Origin: Lantana camara
Lineage: Eukaryota; Streptophyta; Magnoliopsida; Lamiales; Verbenaceae
Assembly: GCA_037501455.1 (NCBI GenBank)
Contig: CM074855.1
Location: 56,179,001-56,243,000, forward strand
DNA: 64,000 nt
Reading direction: 5' to 3'
Below, one piece after another: positions 48,746 through 60,804 of the stretch. Position 1 is the stretch's first letter. Every line of letters begins with the position of its first letter. The notes under the pieces are model-generated. The model saw only the letters and a program-made list of their open reading frames with translations. It was not told where the DNA came from and did no database searches. A program made the position numbers and the translations under genes.

Positions 48746-51700
48746 GATCCCAACTTAATATTACAATGTATTAAATCATAAATCGAATAACGAAGAACGA
48801 GAGCGTCATTATTTATGAAGTACCAGTTCGTAAAATTGAAGTACTGAAAACAAAAATTGAAGTATTCTTGCATTTAACATAGAGCATGAATATTCGAAAA
48901 TAATGTGTTCCAACACAATACGATTATTGGAGCATTAAATTGTGATTCAGTAAAACCTAGGTGTCTATTCGTAAAGGGCGAAGTATGATTATCCGATTAC
49001 AAGGTGTTCATCGGATATTTCGAAATAACGAGTGTCATTACTACAAAAGTATTAATTCGTAAAATTGGGATATGTATATGCATAATAAGGAGAAATAACT
49101 TAAAAACATTTCATAAAGATGAAATCTCTACATATATTGTTAGAAACACTTGTAATTACGAGAAAGTGATTAAATATTTAGGGAAAACACAAGTTCAAAT
49201 TTGATCCCAACTTAATATTACAATGTATTAAATCATAAATCGAATAACGAAGAACGAGAGCGTCATTATTTATGAAGTACCAGTTCGTAAAATTGAAGTA
49301 CTGAAAACAAAAATTGGAGTATTGTTGCATTTAACATAGAGTATGAATATTCGAAAATAAGGTGTTCCAACACAATACGATTATTGGCGCATTAAATTGA
49401 GATTCAGTGAAACCTAGGTGTCTATTCGTAAAGGGCGAAGTATGATTATCCGATAACAAGGTGTTCATCGGATATTTCGAAACAACGAGTGTCATTGCTT
49501 CAAAAGTATTAATTCGTTTAATTGGGATATGTATATGCATAGTAAGGAGAAATAACTTAAAAACATTTCATAAAGATGAAATCTCTACATATATTGTTAG
49601 AAACACTTGTAATTACGAGAAAGTGATTAAATATTTCGGGAAAACACAAGTTCAAATTTGATCCCAACTTAATATTACAATGTATTAAATCATAAATCGA
49701 ATAATGAAGAACGAGAGGGTCATTATTTCTGAAGTATCAGTTCGTAAAATTGAAGTATTGAAAACAGAAATTGAAGTATTGTTGCATTTAACATAGAGTT
49801 TGAATATTCGAAAATAAGGTGTTCCAACACAATACGATTATTGGAGCATTAAATTGAGATTCAGTAAAACCTAGGTGTCTATTCGTAAAGGGCGAAGTAT
49901 GATTATCCGATTACAAGGTGTTCATCGGATATTTCGAAATAACGAGTGTCATTGCTACAAAAGTATTAATTCGTAAAATTAGGATATGTATGTGCATAAT
50001 AAGGAGAAATAACTTAAAAACATTTCATAAAGATGAAATATGTACATATATTGTTAGAAACAATTGTAATTACGAGAAAGTGATTAAATATTTCGGGAAA
50101 ACACAAGTTCAAATTTGATCCCAACTTAATATTACAATGTATTAAATCATAAATCGAATAATGAAGAACGAGAGGGTCATTATTTCTGAAGTATCAGTTC
50201 GTAAAATTGAAGTATTGAAAACATAAATTGAAGTATTGTTGAATTTAACATAGAGTTTGAATATTCGAAAATAAGGTGTTCCAACACGATACGATTATTC
50301 GAGCATTAAATTGAGATTCAGTAAAACCTAGGTGTCTATTCGTAAAGGGCGAAGTATGATTATCCGATTACAAGGTGTTCATCGGATATTTCGAAATAAC
50401 GAGTGTCATTGCTACAAAAGTATTAATTCGTAAAATTGGGATATGTATATGCATAATAAGGAGAAATAACTTAAAAACATTTCATAAAGATGAAATCTCT
50501 ACATATATTGTTAGAAACACTTGTAATTACGAGAAAGTGATTAAATATTTAGGGAAAACACAAGTTTAAATTTGATCCCAACTTAATATTACAATGTATT
50601 AAATCATAAATCGAATAACGAAGAACGAGAGCGTCATTATTTATGAAGTACCAGTTCGTAAAATTGAAGTACTGAAAACAAAAATTGAAGTATTCTTGCA
50701 TTTCACATAGAGTATGAATATTCGAAAATAAGGTGTTCCAACACAATACGATTATTGGAGCCTTAAATTGAGATTCAGTGAAACCTAGGTGTCTATTCGT
50801 AAAGGGCGAAGTATGATTATCCGATAACAAGGTGTTCATCGGATATTTCGAAACAACGAGTGTCATCGCTTCAAAAGTATTAATTCGTAAAATTGGGATA
50901 TATAAATTCATAGGAAGGAGAAATAACTTAAAAACATTTCATAAAGACGAAATCCCTACATATAATGTTATAAACACTTGTAAATACGAGAAAGTGATTA
51001 AATATTTCGGGAAAACATAAGTTCAAATTTGATCCCAACTTAATATTACAATGTATTAAATCATAAGTCGAATAATGAAGAACGAGAGGGTCATTATTTC
51101 TGAAGTATCAGTTCGTAAAATTGATGTACTGAAAACAGAAATTGAAGTATTGTTGCATTTAACATAGAGTTTGAATATTCGAAAATAAGGTGTTCCAACA
51201 CAATACGATTATTGGAGCCTTAAATTGAGATTCAGTGAAACCTAGGTGTCTATTCGTAAAGGGCGAAGTTTGATTATCCGATAACAGGGTGTTCATCGGA
51301 TATTTCGAAACTACGAGTGTCATTGCTTCAAAAGTATTAATTCGTAAAATTGGGATATATTTATGCACAGTAAGGAGAAATAACTTAAAAACATTTCATA
51401 AAGATGAAATCTCTACATATATTGTTAGAAACACTTGTAATTACGAGAAAGTGATTAAATATTTCGGGAAAATATAAGTTCAAATTTGATCCCAACTTAA
51501 TATTACAATGTATTAAATCATAAATCGAATAATGAAGAACGAGAGGGTTATTATTTCTGAATTATCAGTTCATAAAATTGATGTACTGAAAACATAAATT
51601 GAAGTATTGTTGCATTTAACATGGAGTTTGAATATTCGAAACTAAGGTGTTCCAACACAATACGATTATTGGAGCATTAAATTGAGATTCAGTGAAACCT

Positions 51701-52334
51701 AGGTGTCTATTCGTAAAGGGCGAAGTATGATTATCCGATTACAAGGTGTTCATCGGATATTTCGAAATAACGAGTGTCATTGCTACAAAAGTATTAATTC
51801 GTAAAATTGGGATATGTATATGCATAATAAGGAGAAATAACATAAAAACATTTCATAAAGATGAAATCTCTACATATATTGTTAGAAACACTTGTAATTA
51901 CCAGAAAGTGATTAAATATTTAGGGAAAACACAAGTTCAAATTTGATCCCAACATAATATTACAATGTATTAAATCATAAATCGAATAACGAAGAACGAG
52001 AGCGTCATTATTTATGAAGTACCAGTTCGTAAAATTGATGTACTGAAAACATAAATTGAAGTATTGTTGCATTTAACATGGAGTTTGAATATTCGAAACT
52101 AAGGTGTTCCAACACAATACGATTATTGGAGCATTAAATTGAGATTCAGTGAAACCTAGGTGTCTATTCGTAAAGGGCGAAGTATGATTATCCGATTACA
52201 AGGTGTTTATCGGATATTTCGAAATAACGAGTGTCATTGCTACAAAAGTATTAATTCGTAAAATTGGGATATGTATATGCATAATAAGGAGAAATAACTT
52301 AAAAACATTTCATAAAGATGAAATCTCTACATAT
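48746..52334. repeat. 457-bp satellite array, block III
   Basis: About 7.9 monomers, more diverged from each other than those in block II. Several monomers carry private changes (for example near 50880-50960), and the regular A-B-C-D-E order is not evident. This is what an array edge often looks like. Ends at CTCTACATAT where the Tat LTR begins. Confidence 0.95.
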
Positions 52335-53145
52335 TGATGGGTTCAGAAATGGGTGGATCCGAATCCGATCACTTTACAATTTATATTTGTGGAGGAAACC
52401 ACCGGAGCTTCGCCGGAAATGAGAAAGGGGTTCAACCTATTGGGACAAGCACAAGAAAAGTCAGAAGGCCAAGCTGGGGGAACTGGGGGTGATACCCAGT
52501 TTGGCTCTCCGACGCTCAAGTCAGTTCCGGGTATGAAGAAAAGTGTAAGTTCAGTCACAGTTGCAGTGGTGAAGAAAGCTTACTTGTGTAGAAGATGACT
52601 TTGGCTATTTATAGTTGAGGGTCAAGGGCACTTTGGTCATTTGCCTCAAGTGGTCCTGGCCGAATGTTGCCCTAACACGTGGCGCCATGAGAAAGAAACC
52701 TAGGAGGAATCTTCTGCAAAAGTGGCCGAAAGTTAGTGCTGGCAACAGTGGCAGGTGCGCGGGCATGTACGTTGTGTCAGAGAGCCATTTGGGCGGTTGG
52801 TGACGAGGGCTTAAGAGCGCGCTCGTGACAACCTTGAGTATTGGAGGCCAAGATATCCGCTGAGGGGAATGAGGGCTCCAGTTCAAATGACGAGCCAAAG
52901 GAGAGGCCACTCTGAGGGAGTGTGACGCTCGAAGAGGGCTCCTTTGGCACGTGGACGTACCAACAGTTTAGTTTGTTGGACGCTCGTGGAAGTGATAGCG
53001 CTCGTGGGGCTTAACTCCTGAAAAAGGGTTGCGTTCGTTGGCTTAGCGCTCGTGCGCTGATGGGTGCAGCCTTGTGGAGACAGATGTCATCATCTCAGTG
53101 ATGCCACGTGTCTTGATGTGGGACGATCGTATTTTGACCCCATCA
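52335..53145 (-). repeat. Tat element 3' LTR
   Basis: 811 bp with plus-strand ends TGATGGG and CCCATCA, a 7-bp terminal inverted repeat. The right half holds several CGCTCGT-type words (near 52821, 52925, 52981, 53000 and 53054). Confidence 0.85.
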
Positions 53146-53160
53146 TTTTGCCCCCCAATT
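53146..53160 (-). other. Tat element polypurine tract
   Basis: On the minus strand AATTGGGGGGCAAAA directly precedes the LTR. Confidence 0.85.
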
Positions 53161-53486
53161 CTGTAGTCCTTAGTGATAAGGACTGTAGAATTTTGTCACG
53201 CTCTATCTCTCGTTCATAGCGCTTGTGTAAAGCTTGGCGTGTTGAGCAATTTTTCCTCTGATGGTGCCATTAATGCGGTCTTTTCAACTGACCGCTCGTA
53301 ACACTTCCGCATTAAATGTTTGTACTATTCTGAAGCCCTTGAAACGTCAGAGCATTAAATGCGGGTGTGCGTGGGGCGCGTGAGCATTGGGAAGCATGTG
53401 CCGGTTCCATAAAGTGGGCGGTTTCCTAGGCGGGAAATGATTACCATTTTGAATTTATTGCCAAAAACGGTATCAACTTCCATCCC

Positions 53487-53494
53487 TATAAATA
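53487..53494 (+). promoter_or_regulatory. TATA box of the antisense gene
   Basis: CCCTATAAATACGGG, about 250 bp upstream of the ATG at 53743 and close to the LTR. The stretch 53161-53742 otherwise holds a probable 5' UTR, with a donor-like AAG|GTAAAT at 53610 and a possible acceptor CCTCAG near 53733. Confidence 0.55.
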
Positions 53495-53742
53495 CGGGAT
53501 TCTGAGATCTTGTCACTCTTTACGCATTCAAAACTTCCAAGTATCCTCTGCAAGAAAAATTCTCTCGCATCTTCAACCTCTTCTCCAGTTTTCTCCAAAA
53601 CTTTCAAGGTAAATCTCCATCGTAACTTTCTAACTTTGCTAACCGTAGATTTGGACTTTAGGATTTCATAACCCCTTAGATTTTCGCCTTTCTGAACCTT
53701 AATCCCTCTTCAAGAAAAACTTTCAAAACCTCAGTTTCTGCC

Positions 53743-56579
53743 ATGGCCGACCAACACATTGAAGAATTTGCCCGTGAAATCCAAGAGATGGCCACTGAGA
53801 GTTCTTCTTCCCACGATTCCCCCAGAGATGAAGAGTTGGGGGCTGCGGTGATGGCTATGGAAGATAGAAACCCAGGCGGAATGGATCCTCTCTTTGAGGA
53901 GATGGACCTGGTGATGGAGGCAGAACGACAAAGATCTGTTCTCCCTATAACTCAGAGTGCTACACATCCCCACCGTCATACCGTGACCGTGGCCGTTGCA
54001 AACCCGCTTCCGGTGGCGGAAGCCGTAACTGGGCCTTCGGAAAGGGCCCGTGACAAGGGAAAAAGTAAGAAAACCCAGAAATCCAAAGGTCCCAACGAGG
54101 GGGAAGGGTCAGGCTACCAGGCTACCGAGCGCACGCCTGATGAAACCCCCAGCACAGTTACCGTGGGGGACGTAAAGACGATGATGGCTCCCATTTACTG
54201 GGACGAGCGGTATACATGGAGAATCCCACAAAGTCACGAGCGTGCGAATAATCCGCCTCCCGGGGAAATGGCAGTGTACGTGGACACCGTGAGGTCAGGA
54301 GGCTTGAGGTTCCCTATCTCAGTCTCAATGGCCCATTTGTTGAATGACCTGGGCCTGTGTCCATCCCAAATTGTGCCCAATGGCTTGGCTCTCTTGACGT
54401 GCTTCATAATTCTGATGAGGAGTATGGGTTACGAGCCCTACTTGCGGAACTTCAACGCCCTATTTCAGGTGGTCAGTTCATCCCGCTCATCCCCCGAGGC
54501 CGGTTTTTATTATGTTCAAGCGAAGGCCCATATGAAGCTGATCGATTCACCCTCGAGCACTTATGGCATTGATTGGAAAGAAAAGTTTATCTTTGTCAAA
54601 GCTCCAGCAGAGGAGGGCTTTGGGGTGATCACGGAATGGGGCTCGTACTCAAAGAGCCGTTTGCCACCCTCACTCCCCAAAGATTGGGCCAAAAGCCTGG
54701 CAACAACCCTAAGGGACGAGGGTCACCTTATACAAGCGAAGGACTGGATAGACGATGCGGAACTCATGTTCTTGTGTGGTCTTTCCAACGACCCTTATTT
54801 CCTTGACAACCCTCCGGCTCGTGACATAGAGAGAGACGGTTAGATTCTTAGGGCACTAACTTTAGATAGGAATAAATACTAACTCCTTTCTGTACTTGTA
54901 ACTTGTAACTTGAGTAGATGATTTGTGTATTTCTAACCCTTGAAAATTTCATTCTTGCAGGAGTCGCTATACTCGAAATGGCTGGCGGAATTAGACAAGC
55001 AGCCCGTTTTGCCCATGCGAACAGAAACCAGACCCCACAGGGGGACCAACAACGTGAACAACAGCGCCCTCGCAGCCGCAACAATAGAGGGGACGCTCGT
55101 AGCGGCGCCAGCTCGAGCGCAAATCCTGAGGTGCAGCCCCCTCGTGGCCGAGGGGAGCGTAGGTTGGTCCCCAGAGAGACAAGGGGGCGGTCAGAAAGGC
55201 CAGGAGATGTTCAGCCCCCCATTCCTACAGAACCGACGAGGCCAGTAACCACACTGGCGATAACAGAGGCTCCTTCGAGCGCCAGCAGGCCTTCCCGCAA
55301 GAGGAAGAGAATGCCCGATTCTGCCGCGATCAAGGGCAAGGGCAAACAAGTGGTTGAGGGCCCCCGGGGCGAGGGGGAAACTTCCTCTTCTGGGGAAGAA
55401 CACATATGGGAGTTCCCCCGACGAGGGGACAGAGATTTTTCAGGCGCCACCGACGGGGGGCCAGTTTTGTTGAGGCCGAGCTCGGTTGCACAGGCTGTCA
55501 CTGAGAATTTGTTCGGCAAAGCCCAGTTCTCAGCGGACCACCGGCACCTCTTCAGCGAGTCCGTGGAGAAGGTGACCCTAGATGCGGCCCACGCCCTAAT
55601 TTCCGTAAGCATTTACTCCTTGCGTTCTTTCTTTTCTTTTCTGTAAATCACCATTCTTTGGCTAACACTTTTCCTCTCGATTATGCAGCAAGTTCTTCCC
55701 CGGCTCAAAAATGTGCAAATGCGAGCCTCCATCTACGCCGACCGGAAAACTAAATATAAGAAGATGGCGCCCTCGAATGACCCGGCTCAAATCCAATCAG
55801 AGCTGGATGCAGAGATTGCAAAGTACGAATCCCTCAAGGGTTTGTTCAACAAGACTGAGGAGGAGCTGGGGAAGCTTAAAGAGGATTTTGTGGCGGTTGA
55901 TGACGCTCGAATTGGTTTGGGCAACCAGCTGGCCCAGGCCAACGAGCGTTGCCAGAAGGCCGAGGCAGAGAGGGAGAGCTGGAAAACAAGGGCTTTGGAG
56001 GCCGAGCGCAAATTCAACGACACCGTCAACGAGTGGCCACGAAGCTTAGAGCGTGCGAGCAAGGAGGCTCTCATCAAATTTTGCCACTCCAAAGCCTTCA
56101 ATTTTGCTGCTTCCCTGCATTGCTTGGAGGAGGCTCAGAAGGCTTTCAATCTAGCCATCGAGCAGGGCATCCATAAAGGGCTAACCAATCCTGCCATGAA
56201 GGAGGCCGAGGGTACGGGGCTCATGTTCAACGAGCGCTGCGAGGAGGAAGATGATGAGGGGGATAACCCCGCGGATTCCATTGCGGAGCCAGAGTATGAG
56301 TTCCTGGTCAAACTCCTTCAGGATGAGTATATGGATGCTCATCCGGCTGGTAATGCTGCTTCATCCGCTCAAAACGACGACCATGAAGATGAGCCGCAAG
56401 CGCCCGTTATGGAGGAGGCCCCGGTCCTAGCCGCTGAAAATGCCAACGCTCCAGAAGCCGGTGCAGATGAGCCCAACGATCCCCAAGCTCAACAGCAAGA
56501 GCCTGAGGGCCCAGTCCATGGTCCCGTGGCTCAAAACATTTTGGTGATCGTTGATGAAGATATTGCCCCAGCCGCTTGA
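53743..56579 (+). CDS. Antisense gene of Tat element, three exons (PF04195-like protein)
   Basis: Proposed exons 53743-54838, 54961-55604 and 55689-56579. Donors are GTTAGA and GTAAGC, acceptors TTCTTGCAG and TTATGCAG; phases 1 and 0 keep one frame through 876 codons plus stop. The ATG has a good context (GCCATGGC). Residues 1-145 are acidic and low-complexity; about 155-340 resemble the 'putative gypsy type transposon' domain (PF04195, Transposase_28), seen in RFPISVSMAHLL and LGLCPSQIVPNG; 367-580 (exon 2) are Arg/Gly/Ser-rich and probably disordered; about 625-695 form a coiled coil; the end is acidic. It is transcribed opposite to pol, as known for antisense genes of Tat elements. Its molecular function is not known to me. 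Without splicing, three separate frames would be read. Confidence 0.75.
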
Positions 56580-56800
56580 AGCCTCCCCCCTTTATAATCT
56601 TTTTCATGTATTTTCCTGTTTTTCTGCTTTCTTGTAATAGTATCTCATGGGCCTTTGAGCCCCCTTCTTGTAAGACTTTCTTTTTGCAATGAATAATATT
56701 CCTTTTTCATGTCTTTGTTCTCCAGTTCCTTTATGAATCATATAATAAGACTGTGTAGCATACTCCGTGAATGTTTTATTTCTCTGATGCAATGAAAATT
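56580..56800 (+). terminator. Probable 3' UTR and polyadenylation region of the antisense gene
   Basis: T-rich sequence after the stop with TTGTAATAG and AATGAATAATATTCC (near 56690), a plausible plant poly(A) signal area. No further gene seen. Confidence 0.4.
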
Positions 56801-56805
56801 TCTCT

Positions 56806-56962
56806 AAGTCTTGAGCGATCGTGGGGGTCTTATTGTGAGATTGCCCCCCAATCAAGACTTGTATAAATTTTTGCCTTTGGCATAAACCTTGAAAATTTGT
56901 CTAAGTCTTGAGCGATCGTGAGGGTCTTACTGTGGGATTGCCCCCCTGCTCAAGACTCGTAT

Positions 56963-57007
<45 letters not shown>

Positions 57008-57150
57008 CCAAGTCTTGAGCGATCGTGAGGGTCTTACTGTGGGATTACCCTCGTTCAAGACCTGTGACATTCTTTCCGTCCTTGGGGGATTTTGCTAAGT
57101 CTTGAGTATTTGCGAGGGTCTTACTGAGTGGTTGCCCTCGTTCAAGACTT
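56806..57150. repeat. Hairpin repeat of Tat 3' region (4 units)
   Basis: Units near 56806, 56903, 57011 and 57097. Each has an outer stem AAGTCTTGA/TCAAGACTT (exact in units 1 and 4, slightly changed in 2 and 3) and an inner stem that varies in concert: GGGGG/CCCCC in unit 1, GAGGG/CCCTC in unit 3, CGAGGG/CCCTCG in unit 4. A run of 35 T lies between units 2 and 3 (56965-56999). Confidence 0.8.
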
Positions 57151-57214
57151 GTGCAATTCCTTTTTGATTCGGAGGCCATTGTTCGAGCGCTCTGGCTCTT
57201 GTCGTTTTCTTGGT

Positions 57215-57480
57215 CCTACAGGAAATCCCATTTTCGAGCCCAAGGCGTTTTAAGAAACGACCAAGGCCTACTAGGACTTTTTCTGAGGTAGATCCCGTTT
57301 TCGAGCGCAAGGCGTTTTAAGAAACAACCAAGGCCTACTAGGATGCGTTCTTGTAGGAGATCCCGTTTTCGAGCGCAAGGCGTTTTAAGAAACAGCCAAG
57401 GCCTACTAGGGTCTGTTCTTGTAGGAGATCCCGTTTTCGAGCACAAGGCGTTTTAAGAAACAACCAAGGCCTACTAGGAT
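57215..57480. repeat. About 67-bp tandem repeat, 4 copies
   Basis: Each copy reads TTTTCGAGC...AAGGCGTTTTAAGAAAC...CCAAGGCCTACTAGG; starts near 57231, 57297, 57366 and 57433. Short minus-strand frames through it are repeat artefacts. Tandem repeats in the 3' untranslated part are typical of Tat elements. Confidence 0.85.
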
Positions 57481-57787
57481 TTTCTTTGCAATCTTCTTCC
57501 AACTTGCCTAATTGGTTTTAAGCGTAACCAGTCTATCCTTATGAGGGCGTCCCCCCATGCGGAGTAGAGTGCTGGCCAGCGTAACCCGTACGAGATAACA
57601 GCATACACAAGGGAATGAGTTGCCAACCACGCTCGCAAAGACGAGGGACGTGGGACTTATTCATTCAAGCAACCAAAGAAACAGGAATATTAATGAAATT
57701 AAAAAGATTATGTTACCTTTTACTTGTGATTGGAAGTACATAGAACCCGTCAAAGAGGGTTGTTACAACAGAGTTTGCAAAGAGCTT
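57481..57787. other. Spacer between repeats and pol stop
   Basis: About 300 bp without a supported feature. Downstream of pol on the minus strand. Confidence 0.5.
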
Positions 57788-59588
57788 TTAAACATAAAAC
57801 CGCCGGAGGTTACATGCGTTCCAAGGGCGAGGCAAGCGCTCACCTTGAAGTGTCTCCAGGGTGTAAGTGTTGTTAGCTCTGAGTTGTATGACCTTGAATG
57901 GGCCTTCCCAATTGGGGTCCAATTTCCCCACGTGCTTGGATACTTCCACTTTCTTCAAAACCAAGTCTCCCAGCTGGAAAGTTCTTTCTTTCACACGCTT
58001 GTTGTACTGTTGGGCCACAGAGGCTTTATAGTGGTGGATCTTAGCCCACGCTCGGTCTCTCCTTTCATCCAGCAAGTCCAACTCCAAGCTCCTGTTGCCA
58101 TCGTTGAGCTGAGGCTCGAAATAGCCGACACGAGCGGATTCATTTACTATCTCCGCCGGTATCATTGCTTCTGATCCATAAACGAGCACGTAAGGGGTTT
58201 CTCCAGTGGCCGCTCGTGGGGTTGTGCGATAAGCCCAAAGCGCTCCTTGCAGCTCCTCAGCCCATTCGCTTTTTTTGCTCTCAAGCATGGTTTTCAGATG
58301 TTGCAAGATGATCCTATTGGTAACTTCTGCTTGCCCATTGGATTGTGGATGTCCTACAGAGGTAAATCGCTGTTCTATCCCCAACTCAGAACACCACTCT
58401 CGTGTGTCAGCTGCTATGAACTGGGATCCATTGTCAGAAATGAGCACCCTCGGTATGCCATACCTGCAAATGATGTTCTTCCAAATGAAGTCCCTTACAA
58501 CCTTGAAAGTGATTTTTGCAACAGCTTCAGCCTCGGCCCACTTGGTGAAGTAGTCGACGGCTAAAATGACAAACTTCCTTTGTCCCGCAGCCATGGGCAA
58601 AGGGCCCACAATGTCTATTCCCCACTGGTCAAAAGGCCACGAGACGTCTATTGGGATCATCTGTGCAGCTGGCAATTGAGGGAGATTTGAATGAAATTGG
58701 CATTTGGGGCATTTCCTCGAAAATTCAATGGCATCCTGGAGAACTGTAGGCCAATAAAACCCACTTCTCAGAATCTTCTTCGCCAAGATACGCCCTCCGG
58801 AATGATTCCCACAACTTCCATTGTGTACGAGCTCGAGCGTCTCCTTCGCTTGTGAGGGCCTTAGGCATCTCATTGGGGGTCCTTGAAATGATTTCTTGAA
58901 CAATCTCCCCTCGGGATCCAGAGCGAAACGAGGGGCCTTATTTCTGACTTTCCTGGCTTCCACTTTGTCAGCGGGAGTGACTCCATCCCTAAGGAAAATG
59001 ACGATGTCGTCGAGCCAACAGGGCTCGTTTGGATCAATCATGGCGATCATCTTGGTGGCGACCCTATCCTTGATCAAAGGCTCCTCAGTTCTAAGAAACG
59101 TAACAGAACGTTCAGAAGTGCCTTCTAAAGCTGAAGCAAACTTTGATAGAGCGTCCGCACGCTCGTTTTCTCCTCGCGGCACTTGAAGTAGGTGAAATTC
59201 CTTGAACTTCCCAATGATTTCTCTGGCTTTATTTAAGTACTGTATCATGGTGGTTTCTCGAGCCTCATATGTTCCTTCAATCTGGCTCGCTATTAATTGT
59301 GAATCCACATAAGCAGTGATTCTGGAGGCTCCATTCTGAAAAGCAATATTCAACCCTTGCACGAGGGCTTCATATTCTGCTTCATTATTAGTGACTTGGA
59401 AATCCAGCTTGATCGCAAAGTCCAGCTCAATCCCATCGGGGTTTCTGAGGGCCACTCCTACTCCTCCCCCTTGAGAGGTTGAGGAACCATCTGTGTGCAG
59501 TACCCATAATCCCTCATTCTCCGCAATGATGGGCTCGAAACCAAAGCGTTCAACCAACAAATCCGCCACAACCTGAGCCTGTATCGCG
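57788..59588 (-). CDS. Pol C-terminal part: RNase H-like and integrase (Tat lineage), partial
   Basis: The frame stays open to the copia insertion at 59588, reading AIQAQVVADLL at the edge, so the internal GTG at 59569 is not a start; the N-terminal part of pol lies beyond the insertion. Numbering from that GTG: an RNase H-like domain at about 20-145 with D27, E65 (NNEAEYEAL), D89 and D139; the integrase zinc domain with H249, H256, C287 and C290; the integrase core with D319, D379 and E415 (35 residues between the last two); then a C-terminal region ending at 593. No chromodomain. All catalytic residues are kept, so the frame was intact until the copia element landed in it. Confidence 0.9.
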
Positions 59589-60732
59589 TGTTAGGAATAG
59601 TGCCCTAAAAAGCCGATTGTATATCCGCTTTGTGCTTTTCCTTATTGTAATCACAGACAATCTTTGAATGAAATAACGAATTGAGGCAACACTTCTTTAT
59701 ATGCTCTTGTTTGGTATGCGTTTACTTTAGCTGTGCATGTATGAGAACTCCCCTAATCCTGATGACTATAGGACTCTACCATTTAGGTGAAATGGTTCAT
59801 GAAACGAGCCCTATATCACATAAGTCATGATTAGTAAAATACTCCAAGCCGATGAGTCCTACAGACAGTGGGAGTGTCAACCTGACTCCTCTAAGGCTTG
59901 CTTGTGGGATCACGCCCTTAAGAAGGACCACCTTGTTTCATGGAGGTGCAAAGTGTATAGTTGATACGTGCGTGATACATGAGGGTGCTTACTTTAATAA
60001 GTAAGTTCACTGAGGTGCCCCGTGTGAGAACATTCCTAAATGGGAAAGGAAGTTTCTATTTCAGGAAATGGAAACTTCCAGATTAGGAAATATCTCACGA
60101 GTCATTGATGTGATTAATTGATCCTTAGACTTGAGGTTCCTTGTCACTTTATGAGTTAACTCTGTAGTCTTAGGTATAAGCTTTAAAGGGTGTCGCCTTA
60201 GACAACTGATTCAAGGCTTATGCTGGGGCTGCACAAGTGATTCATGAAAGTGAATGAGAATCAAGAAAGGACCTACACTTGCATTTGCAAGGTGATCTCT
60301 TATTGTGTAAGTCATTCATATGCCATATGGAGTCCTTGGCCAAGGCAGTAGATCAAGACATCAAGAAAAGGGTTTCTTGGATTGAGATCAAATGGATATG
60401 AAATGCACTTAGCTTTAAGACCGGATTATTAGGGTTCTGATTATTCCCTTGCCCTAGATCTTGGTTGAGAGATAGTAAGTAGGAGGATTGTATCTCACAT
60501 GATTCAATGACTTAAAGGTTCTGTCGAATCCGAACATTCCAATTCAGCTAGGGGTTAAACACCTGTTGCTAGACTATGGTCGTTTAATCTGTGGACTGAT
60601 TAATTAATTAGTGAATTAATTAATTGGGGTCACTGCTAATTGAATTGAGAACCTAGAGGGTCACACACAACAACTTGGTTACATGAGTTGAGGCTTGAAA
60701 ATGATTAAACGAGTTAATCGGACCAAGAGGGT

Positions 60733-60804
60733 TCCACACGTGTGAATTCACACGTGTGGATCACGTGAGTGACACGTGTCACTGTGACACGTGTCACACA
60801 CGTG
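60733..60804. promoter_or_regulatory. Cluster of six CACGTG (G-box) palindromes in copia LTR
   Basis: CACGTG at 60737, 60751, 60762, 60773, 60788 and 60799. The first two lie in a perfect 28-bp palindrome (60733-60760) centred on GAATTC; two 16-bp palindromes with GTGACACGTGTCAC cores follow (60768-60783 and 60783-60798). CACGTG is the plant G-box bound by bZIP and bHLH factors; stress or hormone response is an inference. About 350 bp upstream of the TATA box. Confidence 0.8.

Larger units (their letters stand above)
52335..59588 (-). mobile_element. Tat-lineage Ty3/gypsy element, 3' part, interrupted by copia
   Basis: Minus strand: 3' LTR 52335-53145, PPT, an antisense three-exon gene, tandem repeats, and RNase H-integrase 59588-57788. 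An extra RNase H-like domain before integrase and an antisense gene between pol and the 3' LTR are known features of Tat-lineage elements (for example Grande and Retand types). The rest of pol, gag and the 5' LTR would lie beyond 64000, on the other side of the nested copia element, so the target duplication cannot be checked. Confidence 0.88.

Noticed and set aside
55211..56101. Minus-strand frames opposite exons 2 and 3 of the antisense gene
   Set aside because: Shadows of the plus-strand coding frame; the pol strand has no known domain here.
56965..56999. Run of 35 T as a Pol III terminator or SINE tail
   Set aside because: No A/B boxes or target duplication nearby; it lies between two hairpin repeat units and is better seen as a simple-sequence expansion.
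57620..59186. Plus-strand frames opposite Tat integrase and RNase H
   Set aside because: Shadows of the minus-strand pol frame, which has clear catalytic motifs.
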